From an uncultured Bacteroidales bacterium (GTDB lineage Bacteria; Bacteroidota; Bacteroidia; Bacteroidales; UBA932), in assembly GCA_944323445.1 (NCBI GenBank), contig CALUSM010000001.1, positions 62,001 to 126,000 of the forward strand: a DNA stretch of 64,000 nucleotides, read 5' to 3'. A model generated the notes under the pieces. The model searched no databases and was not told where the DNA came from. It worked only from the letters and a program-made list of their open reading frames with translations. Shown one piece after another: positions 7,823-15,358 of this stretch. Position 1 is the stretch's first letter. The number at the start of each line of letters is the position of its first letter. Made by a program: the position numbers and the translations under genes.

Positions 7823-8931
7823 TACTCAAATATCTCATAGAAAAGGAATTCAAGCAGATGGCGAGAGACCCCTTCATCCTCTTCATCGTCATAGCCCTGC
7901 CCGTACTGGTGATGCTGGTCTTCCCCTGGGCCACCACCATGGAGATCAAGAACGTCAACGTGGCCGTGGTGGACAACGACCGCTCGGACCTCTCCAGGCT
8001 GCTGACCGAGAAGATAGCCTCGACCGAGTACTTCGACATCACAGGGGTCTTCATGCGCTCGGACGAGGCTCTGGAGCAGGTGGAGTTCGGGGACGCGGAC
8101 ATCATCCTCGAGGTGCCCTACGGATTTGAGCAGGATCTGCTCTCGGAGGGCAGCAGCTCCCTTCTGATAGAGGCCAATGCCGTCAACGGGACCAAGGCCA
8201 GTCTCGGCACGTCCTACCTCGACGTCATAGTGCTGGACTTCACCGAAGAGGTGAACCTGGAGCGCGGGGCCGTGACGCTGACGGCTCCCGGCGGCATAGC
8301 CGTGGACTCCTACTACTGGTTCAATCCCACGATGGACTACAAGATACCCATGATTCCGGCCCTGATCATGCTCGTCGTGGCCCTTATCACCGGCTTCCTC
8401 CCGGCCATGAACATCGTCGGGGAGAAGGAGGCCGGCACCATCGAGCAGATCAATGTCACCCCCGTCCCGAAGATTACCTTCATCGTCGGCAAGCTCATTC
8501 CGTACTGGGTTATCGGTGTCATCGTGCTCAGTGTCGGCATGGTGGTCGCCTGGCTGCTTTACGGCCTGCGTCCGGAGGGCAGCGTGCTTCTGCTCTACGG
8601 CCTGTCGCTGCTCTTCATCTTCGGCCTCTCCGGCCTGGGCCTGATCATCTCCAACTACTCCAGCACGATGCAGCAGGCGATGTTCATGATATTCTTCATC
8701 ATCATCGTATTCATCCTGATGTGCGGTATCTTCACCCCCATCAGCAGCATGCCGGAGTGGGCGAGGGCCATATCCCTCTTCGATCCCTTCACCTATTTCG
8801 CCGAGATCATGCGGATGATCTATCTCAAGGGCAGTACCTTCCGGGACATCCTCCCGTACGTCTACCCGCTCCTGGCCTTCTTCGTGGTCATCATCGGCTG
8901 GGCCGTCCTCAGTTACAAAAAGCGCGGCTGA
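7819..8931 (+). CDS. ABC-2 type permease (YbhR-like)
   Basis: The 370-residue paralogue of the preceding permease has the same layout: N-terminal helix (FILFIVIALPVLVMLVFPWA), periplasmic domain, then GEKEAGTIEQINVTPVPK and five helices. It begins with an ATGA overlap and is the last gene of the exporter operon. Together the genes from 1930 to 8931 encode a complete regulator, ATPases, pore, adaptor and outer membrane duct. Homologous YbhFSR systems have been linked to drug and cation export, but the substrate here is unknown. Confidence 0.9.
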   Translation: MILKYLIEKEFKQMARDPFILFIVIALPVLVMLVFPWATTMEIKNVNVAVVDNDRSDLSRLLTEKIASTEYFDITGVFMRSDEALEQVEFGDADIILEVPYGFEQDLLSEGSSSLLIEANAVNGTKASLGTSYLDVIVLDFTEEVNLERGAVTLTAPGGIAVDSYYWFNPTMDYKIPMIPALIMLVVALITGFLPAMNIVGEKEAGTIEQINVTPVPKITFIVGKLIPYWVIGVIVLSVGMVVAWLLYGLRPEGSVLLLYGLSLLFIFGLSGLGLIISNYSSTMQQAMFMIFFIIIVFILMCGIFTPISSMPEWARAISLFDPFTYFAEIMRMIYLKGSTFRDILPYVYPLLAFFVVIIGWAVLSYKKRG

Positions 8932-8950
8932 TTCCAGATTTATTATAATT

Positions 8951-8972
8951 TTTATGGAGTGTCCTCCATAAA
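8951..8972. repeat. Inverted repeat TTTATGGAG/CTCCATAAA with a third half-copy
   Basis: A 9 bp perfect stem with loop TGTC lies 19 bases after the exporter operon stop. A further direct copy, TTTATGGA, lies at 8983-8990, just upstream of the TATCTTTG box of the next gene. It may be a weak terminator, an operator, or both. The lack of a T tract argues against a classical terminator. Confidence 0.45.
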
Positions 8973-8998
8973 TATTTTAATATTTATGGATTTTTAAG

Positions 8999-9006
8999 TA
9001 TCTTTG
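8999..9006 (+). promoter_or_regulatory. -7 box (TATCTTTG) for the DUF4143 ATPase gene
   Basis: TATCTTTG matches TAnnTTTG and lies 24 bases upstream of the ATG at 9031. It shows that an in-frame TTG at 9004 is promoter sequence rather than a start codon. Confidence 0.6.
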
Positions 9007-9030
9007 TGCAATCAAATACACGGGGTAGTT

Positions 9031-10161
9031 ATGATACATAGAATATTGGAGGACAGAATAAGGAATACTGTTCAGAAGAAAAAAGTCGTGACAATACTCG
9101 GGCCGCGGCAGGTAGGTAAATCCACTTTGGCGTCCGGCTTGGCGGGTTCAGGGACAGAACTGTTGGAACTGAATGGCGATGAGTCTGATGTGCAGTCAAT
9201 GTTTGAGGCCGTGAACGAGACGCAGTTGAGGTATTTGATAGGAGATCGGAAATGGCTTCTCGTGGATGAGGCGCAGAAAATCCGCAATGTCGGCAATATG
9301 TTGAAGATCGTAGCTGACAAATTCAAGGATGTCAGCGTAATAATTACCGGCAGCTCATCATTTAAGTTGGCAGATACTGTCAATGAGTCGCTTACCGGCC
9401 GGAAACGGGAATTCCGTCTTTACCCTTTGTCTTTTAAGGAGATGGTGAATCATTCGTCATTGCTTGAGGAAATCAGGATGTTGGAGCACAGAATGGTGTA
9501 CGGGTATTATCCGGAAGTGGTGACTGATCCCGGAGGAGCGAAGGAGACCTTGAAGGAATTGATAGAAAGTTATCTCTATAAAGATGTGTTCGATGAGAAC
9601 GATATAGGCAAACCGGATAAACTGGAGAAGCTGGTGCAGGCCCTTGCATTCCAGACAGGCTCGATGGTGTCAGCCAATGAGCTGGCTGTACTGGTAGGCA
9701 TTGATGCCAAGACAGTAGAGAGGTATATTGAGATACTGGAGAAGAGCTATATCATTTTCCTCCTGCCTTCCTATGCTACTAATCAGCGCAATGAACTTAA
9801 ATTCTCGCGTAAGGTGTATTTTTACGATATGGGTATACGTAACGGTGTAATAGGCAATATGGCCCCCTTGTCCATGCGCTCCCCGGAAGAGGCAGGGCGT
9901 ATGTGGGAGAATTTCATAATCAGTGAAAGAATAAAACGAAATGATTATGAGGGCCGTACATTTGTCAAGCATTATTTCTGGCGTACGCAGCAGAAAAAGG
10001 AGGTGGATCTTATCGAGGTTGAGGACGGTGTCATGGATGCATTCGAGTTCAAATGGAGACCGGGCAGGACGGTCAGGATTCCGGCTCAGTTCACGCATTC
10101 CTATCCGGCAGCCAGTTATTCATGCATAACCCCTTCCGAATTGCCGGATTTTCTGCTGTAA
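9031..10161 (+). CDS. AAA-like ATPase with DUF4143 domain
   Basis: This protein of about 376 residues has Walker A GPRQVGKS at 24-31, Walker B WLLVDEAQKI near residue 80, an arginine-finger-type region after IITGSSSFKL, and a C-terminal DUF4143 domain resembling a PD-(D/E)XK-like or winged-helix fold (FYDMGIRNGVIGN, then a late VDLIEV). Such ATPases are widespread, usually lone genes in Bacteroidetes, with no firmly assigned function. The ATG at 9031 is chosen because the upstream TTG lies in the promoter. It stands alone, convergent with the next gene at 15 bases distance. Its base composition looks more A+T-rich than the exporter operon, consistent with transfer. Confidence 0.88.
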   Translation: MIHRILEDRIRNTVQKKKVVTILGPRQVGKSTLASGLAGSGTELLELNGDESDVQSMFEAVNETQLRYLIGDRKWLLVDEAQKIRNVGNMLKIVADKFKDVSVIITGSSSFKLADTVNESLTGRKREFRLYPLSFKEMVNHSSLLEEIRMLEHRMVYGYYPEVVTDPGGAKETLKELIESYLYKDVFDENDIGKPDKLEKLVQALAFQTGSMVSANELAVLVGIDAKTVERYIEILEKSYIIFLLPSYATNQRNELKFSRKVYFYDMGIRNGVIGNMAPLSMRSPEEAGRMWENFIISERIKRNDYEGRTFVKHYFWRTQQKKEVDLIEVEDGVMDAFEFKWRPGRTVRIPAQFTHSYPAASYSCITPSELPDFLL

Positions 10162-10176
10162 CAGTCATCGGCAGGG

Positions 10177-11487
10177 TCAGTTGGTTGGTCTGACAGTGCG
10201 GGTTACCGTTCCGTCAATGATCTCGCCGTCTTCGTGCTCTTTATGTGCAACTTTCTTGTCGGCCGCATATCCGCAGTGAGGACATTTGAAATGCTCAGTC
10301 CAGGAAGCGATGAAATCATATATCCTGCGCCGGCCTTTGAATTCCAGTGTCTGATTCCTGCCGGAGTTTTCCATATATTGTCTGTCATTTTCATCGAGGT
10401 TTGAGGTGTAGACCCCGTCCTTGTAATCCTTTGTCTTGTTGAAATTTTCGATATGCGAGCCTACGAGGACACGCCGGAATCCGCTGGTCCGGATGTCCAT
10501 GCCCATCCTGTTGCATTCAGGACATCTTAGTTTCATCATTCCGGCGAGTTCCTCTTTCCAGTTTGCTGTCATCCAGTAAATCAGCCATACGGGGGGACAG
10601 AAGATAGAGCCGGAAAGGATGAAGAAGGCCCACCAGCCTACGCGGTGGCGTGCCTGGGCCTTCGAGCGGGCCTCCCTGTTGGTCAGTTTCTTGTTGTACA
10701 GAGGCTTCAGGGATAAGTAGCTCAGCCAGAAGAAGTACCTGAAAGGTATGTAGAACAGCAGGAACAGGATGCCGGCCACTCCAAGCACCATTCTCACGTT
10801 CCCGGGAATGGCGTACTTGTCTATGATGTAGGGGAAAGAGTAGTAGCCGTCACCTCCGGCGAGAAACATACTTATGGAGTTGTTGTACAGGCGGGATTTT
10901 TTTGCACTCTGGGCCACTTCGTTGTATACGAATACGGGGAAGGCGCGGTCCCTGGAGTTGCTGTCATGGACAAAAGAAATGTCGCTGAACTGGTATGCTC
11001 CACCTGTATCCTTGAGTTTCAGCGCATAGGGCGGTTCCTTAGGGCCTTTGTCCTGCTCTACGAGTCCGGTGATTACAGTCTCGTTGCCCTGACTGTCCCT
11101 GCATTTGAGGCCTATGCATGCTTCCGGAACCTTCGCGTACCCACGTGTGCCGTCAGGCAGTTCGATGTACAGGTCCTGGTAGATGCTGTAGTACTGCGGC
11201 GCGGTCTTATCGAACAGCCCCTCCATGTAGACTGCCAGAATCTTTACACGTGTGCCTGCTGGGACATTTATCCCTGTATACATCCCGTTTTCGTCTTTCT
11301 GCAGCGGGATAGGAGTGAGTGTGGTGGCAAATTGGGTGCGTACAGTCCTTGCACATTCCATGGCGTAGCTTTCATCGGCTTTATTGAAAGAAAGACGGGT
11401 TAGAGTAAAAAAGTTCAGTCCAAGAGCCAGGATTATGCACAATACAATCAGTCTCCAGATAAATCTAAGAATCTTTTTCATCGTCAT
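10177..11487 (-). CDS. Membrane protein with extracytoplasmic SH3-like part and two zinc ribbons
   Basis: The 436-residue protein has an N-terminal membrane helix (FIWRLIVLCIILALGLNFF) and an extracytoplasmic segment of about 200 residues whose start (VPAGTRVKILAVY, GTRGYAKVPEA) resembles an SH3-like domain. Two or more further helices lie near residues 230-330 (VLGVAGILFLLFYIPF, WWAFFILSGSIFCPPVWLIYW). A cytoplasmic tail holds CPEC and CPHC motifs, probably one zinc-ribbon-like unit. Position 11487 is the first of two close ATGs, the other being 11481. I recognise no named family. It has its own canonical promoter and no operon partner. Confidence 0.75.
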   Translation of the reverse strand: MTMKKILRFIWRLIVLCIILALGLNFFTLTRLSFNKADESYAMECARTVRTQFATTLTPIPLQKDENGMYTGINVPAGTRVKILAVYMEGLFDKTAPQYYSIYQDLYIELPDGTRGYAKVPEACIGLKCRDSQGNETVITGLVEQDKGPKEPPYALKLKDTGGAYQFSDISFVHDSNSRDRAFPVFVYNEVAQSAKKSRLYNNSISMFLAGGDGYYSFPYIIDKYAIPGNVRMVLGVAGILFLLFYIPFRYFFWLSYLSLKPLYNKKLTNREARSKAQARHRVGWWAFFILSGSIFCPPVWLIYWMTANWKEELAGMMKLRCPECNRMGMDIRTSGFRRVLVGSHIENFNKTKDYKDGVYTSNLDENDRQYMENSGRNQTLEFKGRRRIYDFIASWTEHFKCPHCGYAADKKVAHKEHEDGEIIDGTVTRTVRPTN

Positions 11488-11510
11488 GGAATTTTGTAAT
11501 TAGTTACGTA

Positions 11511-11542
11511 CAAAGTTAATGATTGCTGTCTACCTTTCCAAA
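11511..11542 (-). promoter_or_regulatory. Canonical -33/-7 promoter for the zinc-ribbon membrane protein
   Basis: On the minus strand, TTTG (11542-11539) and TAACTTTG (11518-11511) are separated by 20 bp, matching the Bacteroidetes consensus. The start codon lies about 24 bases downstream. It is back-to-back with the tRNA-Leu promoter, whose -33 begins only 7 bases away. Confidence 0.7.
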
Positions 11543-11548
11543 TGGAAC

Positions 11549-11578
11549 TTGATGAATTGGAAAAAATGTGTACATTTG
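11549..11578 (+). promoter_or_regulatory. Canonical -33/-7 promoter for tRNA-Leu
   Basis: TTG (11549-11551) and TACATTTG (11571-11578) are separated by 19 bp, and the tRNA begins 16 bases after the -7 box. Confidence 0.7.
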
Positions 11579-11593
11579 CAGTCTGTATCATAG

Positions 11594-11679
11594 GCTCGAG
11601 TGGTGGAATAGGTAGACACGCAGGACTTAAAATCCTGTGGGCAGCAATGTCCGTACGGGTTCGATTCCCGTCTCGAGCA
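11594..11679 (+). tRNA. tRNA-Leu (anticodon UAA)
   Basis: The acceptor arms GCTCGAG and CTCGAGC pair perfectly. The anticodon stem CAGGA/TCCTG encloses CTTAAAA, giving anticodon TAA (Leu, codon UUA). A long variable arm (GTGGGCAGCAATGTCCGTAC region) marks a class II tRNA, and the T arm reads CGGGTTCGATTCCCG. The gene is 86 bases long. The 3' CCA is not encoded (A73 is followed by CAAA). A strong terminator follows directly. Confidence 0.96.
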
Positions 11680-11680
11680 C

Positions 11681-11709
11681 AAAAAAGCCGGTGCAAGCCG
11701 GCTTTTTTT
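11681..11709 (+). terminator. Rho-independent terminator of tRNA-Leu
   Basis: AAAAAAGCCGG pairs with CCGGCTTTTTT around loop TGCAAG, ending in seven T residues immediately after the tRNA. Confidence 0.9.
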
Positions 11710-11757
11710 GTGCTCGGGACGCTTCGCTGTCTTTATCAGACCCCCCAAACCTCCCCT

Positions 11758-11776
11758 CACTCCTTTCGAAGGAGTG
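11758..11776. repeat. Hairpin within a possible intergenic repeat
   Basis: CACTCCTT and AAGGAGTG form an 8 bp perfect stem with loop TCG, followed by a partial repeat GGAGTGAGA. It lies 50 bases after the tRNA-Leu terminator. Confidence 0.5.
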
Positions 11777-12057
11777 GAGTGAGACAGCTTCGCTCCGAAT
11801 GTGTGGCAGGATGGGGACGGCTGCTGGCTGGCGCCTCGCAGCTGGGTGACAACGGTAAGTACGGGCGCAGGGTGTTTTCGTAACCGCTCAGTAATCAAAT
11901 AGTTGGGGAAAGCCGATGTTCTTGCCGTGCCTTCCGGCACCTACTAAAGATACTCGTTAGGATAATAATTGATTGAAAATACGAGTTTTGCATTTATAGG
12001 GTGCTCTTCTGCTTACCGTTGCTTCGTATTCCACGATTGCCTTTTCAAAAAAAGTAT

Positions 12058-12065
12058 TAATTTTG
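12058..12065 (+). promoter_or_regulatory. -7 box (TAATTTTG) for the beta-propeller lipoprotein gene
   Basis: TAATTTTG matches TAnnTTTG. A TTG at 12037-12039 is a candidate -33 at 18 bp spacing. The start codon is 34 bases downstream. Confidence 0.5.
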
Positions 12066-12098
12066 AAGATAGTAGTAACTAAATTCTGAATAATCACA

Positions 12099-13271
12099 AT
12101 GAAAGCAGGAAATTTTAGCAAATTTATTTTTATGACGGTTGCCGGAGCGGCTATGATGCTGATGGTGACGGGATGCGGTAACGGGCGGAAGGTGCCGGAG
12201 AATTCGCTGGCGTTCGCTGATGTGGTGTATGTGGAGGACGGGTATCCGGTGACTTGGGAACTGGCCCAGGGGGATACGCTGGATCTTCCAGTGCTGGGAG
12301 TGAGTGACTTCGTGGTAAAGGATTCGCTGCTGATAGTGAGCAATAACGACAACGCCGGGTGTGTGACGGTCCTCAGTCTGGACGGCAGGACTGTCTACGG
12401 GAAGTTCCTGCGGATGGGACGCGGCCCGGGCGAGGTTGTAAGTTTCAATGGGGTGAGCAGTGTGCAGTTCAGCCACAAGGAGAACGGTCATCTGATGGCA
12501 TCCTGGACGGATTATGCGGGAAATCTGATTGAATGGGATGTGACGGCCTCGCTGGAGAGCGGGCAGACGGAGGTGACGTCGAGGAGTCTTGAACTGCAGG
12601 ATTCGCCATGGTTGCTGAATGCAGTGCCTCTTGGCGGGCAGGAGTATCTGGTAGTACACGTCGGTGCTGACCGCAATTCCATTAACCGCTTTATCCTTAC
12701 TTCAGACGGGGAAAGGAGGACGACACCTCCGCTGGACAGGCTGAACAGCGCAACGGTGAAGGCGGAACCTGAGTCCGGCAGCGGCCGCGTTGTCGGCTCA
12801 GGCAACATGGTGTCGTTCAGCGTGCCCGGATTCAATCTCATAAACGGCAGCCATGCCTATGAAAGCAGCCGCGGTCTGATAGTCGAGGCGGAGCGGACGC
12901 TGAACACCATGAACATCTTCTCTGCAGACGGGACATACGCCCGGACAGTCTGCACCTACGGTGACAGGGTGGACGACATCTCGTCCGTGGAGTACGACAG
13001 CGATGCCAGATTAGCTCTCCGGCCCAAGACTTACCCGGACTTTATCTCTGTCCTGCATTGGTTCCGGGAACCCGAGGTCAAGCAATACGTCCGCCTGTTC
13101 AGCTATGAGGGAGAACCGCTTGCCGAAATACCTCTGCTGAAAGGAGGCATTTTCTACGATATGGATATTCCAGGCGGATGCCTCTACGTCCTGATATCAG
13201 GTCAGGAGCTCCTCGTAAGGTATGATGTCTCCGGCCTTCTGGAGGACATTATTCCATCACCGGAACAGTGA
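12099..13271 (+). CDS. BF3164-like lipoprotein (predicted six-bladed beta-propeller)
   Basis: The 390-residue protein has a lipoprotein signal ending in MVTGC (Cys near residue 26). The body shows repeated beta-propeller style strands, including RMGRGPGEV near residue 108, a hallmark of the Bacteroidetes BF3164/6-bladed propeller lipoproteins (GRGPGEF-like). These are surface or periplasmic proteins of unknown function. It is a monocistronic gene whose last 23 bases overlap the 3' end of convergent bioD. I recognise the family pattern but not a specific role. Confidence 0.78.
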   Translation: MKAGNFSKFIFMTVAGAAMMLMVTGCGNGRKVPENSLAFADVVYVEDGYPVTWELAQGDTLDLPVLGVSDFVVKDSLLIVSNNDNAGCVTVLSLDGRTVYGKFLRMGRGPGEVVSFNGVSSVQFSHKENGHLMASWTDYAGNLIEWDVTASLESGQTEVTSRSLELQDSPWLLNAVPLGGQEYLVVHVGADRNSINRFILTSDGERRTTPPLDRLNSATVKAEPESGSGRVVGSGNMVSFSVPGFNLINGSHAYESSRGLIVEAERTLNTMNIFSADGTYARTVCTYGDRVDDISSVEYDSDARLALRPKTYPDFISVLHWFREPEVKQYVRLFSYEGEPLAEIPLLKGGIFYDMDIPGGCLYVLISGQELLVRYDVSGLLEDIIPSPEQ

Positions 13272-13893
13272 CAAACTGAGTATCCGGCCACTCACGGGCG
13301 AGCACATCGCGGATGTAGCCCTCGGTGTCGCGGCTGATGCGGTCGTCCTCTTCGCGGGGGAAGAGGTTGTAGGCTACGGTGTGCAGACGGATGCGGCGGG
13401 CGCGGATGGCTTCCAGCCCTAAGAGAAAATGGTTGATGCTGCCCAGGCGTCCTGAGGTGACGTAGATCAGCGGGTAGCGTTTCCATGCGATGTAGTCTAT
13501 CGTCAGCAGCTTGCGGGTCAGCGGCACCATGAGTCCGCCGGCTCCCTCGAGCAGTACGGCATCGTAGCGGCCGGCCAGTTCCTCAGTGGTCTTCTGTATC
13601 TTCCAGAAATCGATCTGACGTCCGTCTATCTCGGCGGCCAGGTGGGGAGAGCACGGGTAGGAGAATATCTCGGGCATGGTCAGTCCCTCGCGGTCCTCGG
13701 GCAGCAGGCCGCATCCCATGATCCTGCGGTGCAGCTCTATGTCCTCCGACATGCCTGTGTTCCCTGTCTGAATGAGTTTCTGGGTGATGGTACGCCTGCC
13801 CTCTGAGTTCCAGGTACGGGCTATGAATCCTGTGGCGTAGCTTTTCCCGATGTTGGTGTCGATTCCGCTTACGAAGTATACGTTGTTTTTCAT
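13249..13893 (-). CDS. bioD: Dethiobiotin synthetase
   Basis: BioD converts 7,8-diaminopelargonic acid, CO2 and ATP to dethiobiotin. The 214-residue protein has the P-loop variant SGIDTNIGKSYATGF near residues 9-23 (family GTDTxVGKT), QTGNTG near residue 42 and EGAGGLMVPL near residue 117, all diagnostic. It is the last gene of the biotin operon, 23 bases after bioC. Its 3' end overlaps the convergent lipoprotein gene by 23 bases. Length matches the family. Confidence 0.95.
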   Translation of the reverse strand: MKNNVYFVSGIDTNIGKSYATGFIARTWNSEGRRTITQKLIQTGNTGMSEDIELHRRIMGCGLLPEDREGLTMPEIFSYPCSPHLAAEIDGRQIDFWKIQKTTEELAGRYDAVLLEGAGGLMVPLTRKLLTIDYIAWKRYPLIYVTSGRLGSINHFLLGLEAIRARRIRLHTVAYNLFPREEDDRISRDTEGYIRDVLAREWPDTQFVTVPVME

Positions 13894-13916
13894 GATGAGG
13901 TGGTACTGTATGAAAA

Positions 13917-14687
13917 TTACTTTCTTGCTATCAGGTATACGGGGTGGTAGGTCAGCGGTACGCTTCCGTCGCCGTCGCCGTATCTGGAGGAGTATTCTGC
14001 GGAGAACTCAGCCAGCCGTCCCCGGGTCCAGGAGGTGCGGGTGACACCGGTGACTCCGGTGTGCTTGAGGTGGCGCAGGACTTCGGTGGGGGATGGAAAA
14101 TGCAGGGAGAGGTGCTCGTCCTCCGCCAGAACTGTCCTCAGCCCGGCCTCGTCGAGCAGTCCTTGCAGCCACCCTAAGGGCAGGTAGCTCAGTCCCGTCC
14201 CGGTGACGGCAGTAACCTCCTGCAGGTTGTCCGGGCCGAAGGTGGTCAGGGCGATGCAGCCTCCACCGCGCACCAGCGTCCGGCAGCGGGCGATAAAGGC
14301 TCCGGGGTCTTCGAACCACTGCAGGACGGAGCAGGAGACTATCAGGTCCCGGTCTCCGGGCAGGCTGCAAAGTTCGGCGTCTCCGGCAGTAAATGATATC
14401 TGCGGAGTGCTCTCACCGGCCTGAGGCGTGAGCAGATCGGCCAGTGCCTCCTCTACTTCCGGACAGATGTCGTTGAGGACCATCTCCTCTGGCCGGAACT
14501 GCTTCAGGAACCCTCTGGTGAATGTCCCGGTCCCACAGCCGACTTCCAGCACCCTCCGCGGCTCTTCCATGAGTACTGCGGACAGCAGCGAGCACAGCCT
14601 CGAGGCGATGACCGTCTGAGCCTGGGCGTACTCCGCATAACTCCTTATGGACTTAGCGAAACGTGTGCGTATCAGCTGTTTGTCCAT
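13917..14687 (-). CDS. bioC: Malonyl-ACP O-methyltransferase
   Basis: BioC methylates malonyl-ACP so that fatty acid synthesis can build a pimeloyl chain. This 256-residue SAM methyltransferase starts MDKQLIRTRFAKSIRSYAEYA, a typical BioC beginning. It contains the SAM loop VLEVGCGTGTFT near residue 50 and SCSVLQWFEDP near residue 115. The ATG at 14687 is chosen over longer in-frame extensions because it gives the canonical N-terminus; it overlaps the bioG 3' end by 16 bases, implying coupled translation. Confidence 0.95.
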   Translation of the reverse strand: MDKQLIRTRFAKSIRSYAEYAQAQTVIASRLCSLLSAVLMEEPRRVLEVGCGTGTFTRGFLKQFRPEEMVLNDICPEVEEALADLLTPQAGESTPQISFTAGDAELCSLPGDRDLIVSCSVLQWFEDPGAFIARCRTLVRGGGCIALTTFGPDNLQEVTAVTGTGLSYLPLGWLQGLLDEAGLRTVLAEDEHLSLHFPSPTEVLRHLKHTGVTGVTRTSWTRGRLAEFSAEYSSRYGDGDGSVPLTYHPVYLIARK

Positions 14688-15358
14688 GTATTGTCCAGGT
14701 AGATAAGTTTTCTGAGGATGTCTTTGCTCCAGTGCGGTATGTCGAGCACGCTCACGGGCACTCCTGCAGCGGCCCACGCGGCTTTCTGGTTGGCGGCCGG
14801 AAATATCATGTCCTCCAGCCCGGCCACGGCATGGGTCCAGGCAAATGGCCGGGGCCTGCAGCCGCGCACTGCCTTTCCAAGGGCATCCAGTTCCTCCCGC
14901 TGCTCTTCCAGTGTCCTGGACAGCGAGCAGCTCATCAGTCTCTCGAAAGCCTCGGCTGAGCCGCACATCCGCCTGCGGAACTTATTCAAAGTCTTGTCGG
15001 ACAGCATGGCCAGCGTCCCGTCGAATACGGCCTCGGGGATGCCCAGGCTGTCGTGGATGGGAAATGGAGTGCCGTTGACCGCCACCCGGTAGCCCGGTGC
15101 CATGTCCAGTCCGGACAGCACCTGACCGGCCACCCAGACGCCCATCGACCATGCCAGCACCCTCGTAGTGCTGTAGCCTTCGAGCACTCCGGCGTCGAAA
15201 TTCAGGTCACGGTAGTCCCAGCACATCATCACATCGCTGGTACCGCTTCCGTCAGTCAATTCATCGTACTTAAACATACCGGGCTCGGCGCCCCAGCCTG
15301 CGAAGAACAGCAGCAGGTCGGAGGCCCCCTCAACTCGTCTCAGAAAAACCTGTTTCAT
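14672..15358 (-). CDS. bioG: Pimeloyl-ACP methyl ester esterase, BioG type
   Basis: BioG removes the methyl ester from pimeloyl-ACP methyl ester, ending the disguised fatty-acid phase of biotin synthesis. The 228-residue alpha/beta hydrolase has FFAGWGAEP near residue 18 (oxyanion region) and the nucleophile elbow AWSMGVW near residue 70 with the catalytic Ser. A late His lies in IPHWSKD. It belongs to the DUF452/BioG family rather than BioH. ATG 15358 is used; an upstream TTG is less likely. It overlaps bioF by 29 bases and bioC by 16. Confidence 0.92.
   Translation of the reverse strand: MKQVFLRRVEGASDLLLFFAGWGAEPGMFKYDELTDGSGTSDVMMCWDYRDLNFDAGVLEGYSTTRVLAWSMGVWVAGQVLSGLDMAPGYRVAVNGTPFPIHDSLGIPEAVFDGTLAMLSDKTLNKFRRRMCGSAEAFERLMSCSLSRTLEEQREELDALGKAVRGCRPRPFAWTHAVAGLEDMIFPAANQKAAWAAAGVPVSVLDIPHWSKDILRKLIYLDNTWTNS

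Larger units (their letters stand above)
11710..12098. other. Gene-free stretch with a possible dispersed repeat
   Basis: No convincing gene is seen in these 390 bases. They contain a C-rich run (CCCCCCAAACCTCCCCTCA), the hairpin CACTCCTT-TCG-AAGGAGTG at 11758-11776 flanked by CTGTCT and AGACAG, and a -7 box for the next gene at 12058-12065. The C-rich/hairpin unit resembles short intergenic repeats that occur many times in Bacteroidetes genomes, but copy number cannot be judged from one window. Confidence 0.45.

Noticed and set aside
11542-11883. Open frame spanning tRNA-Leu
   Set aside because: It crosses a structurally complete tRNA and its terminator, so it cannot be a normal coding gene.
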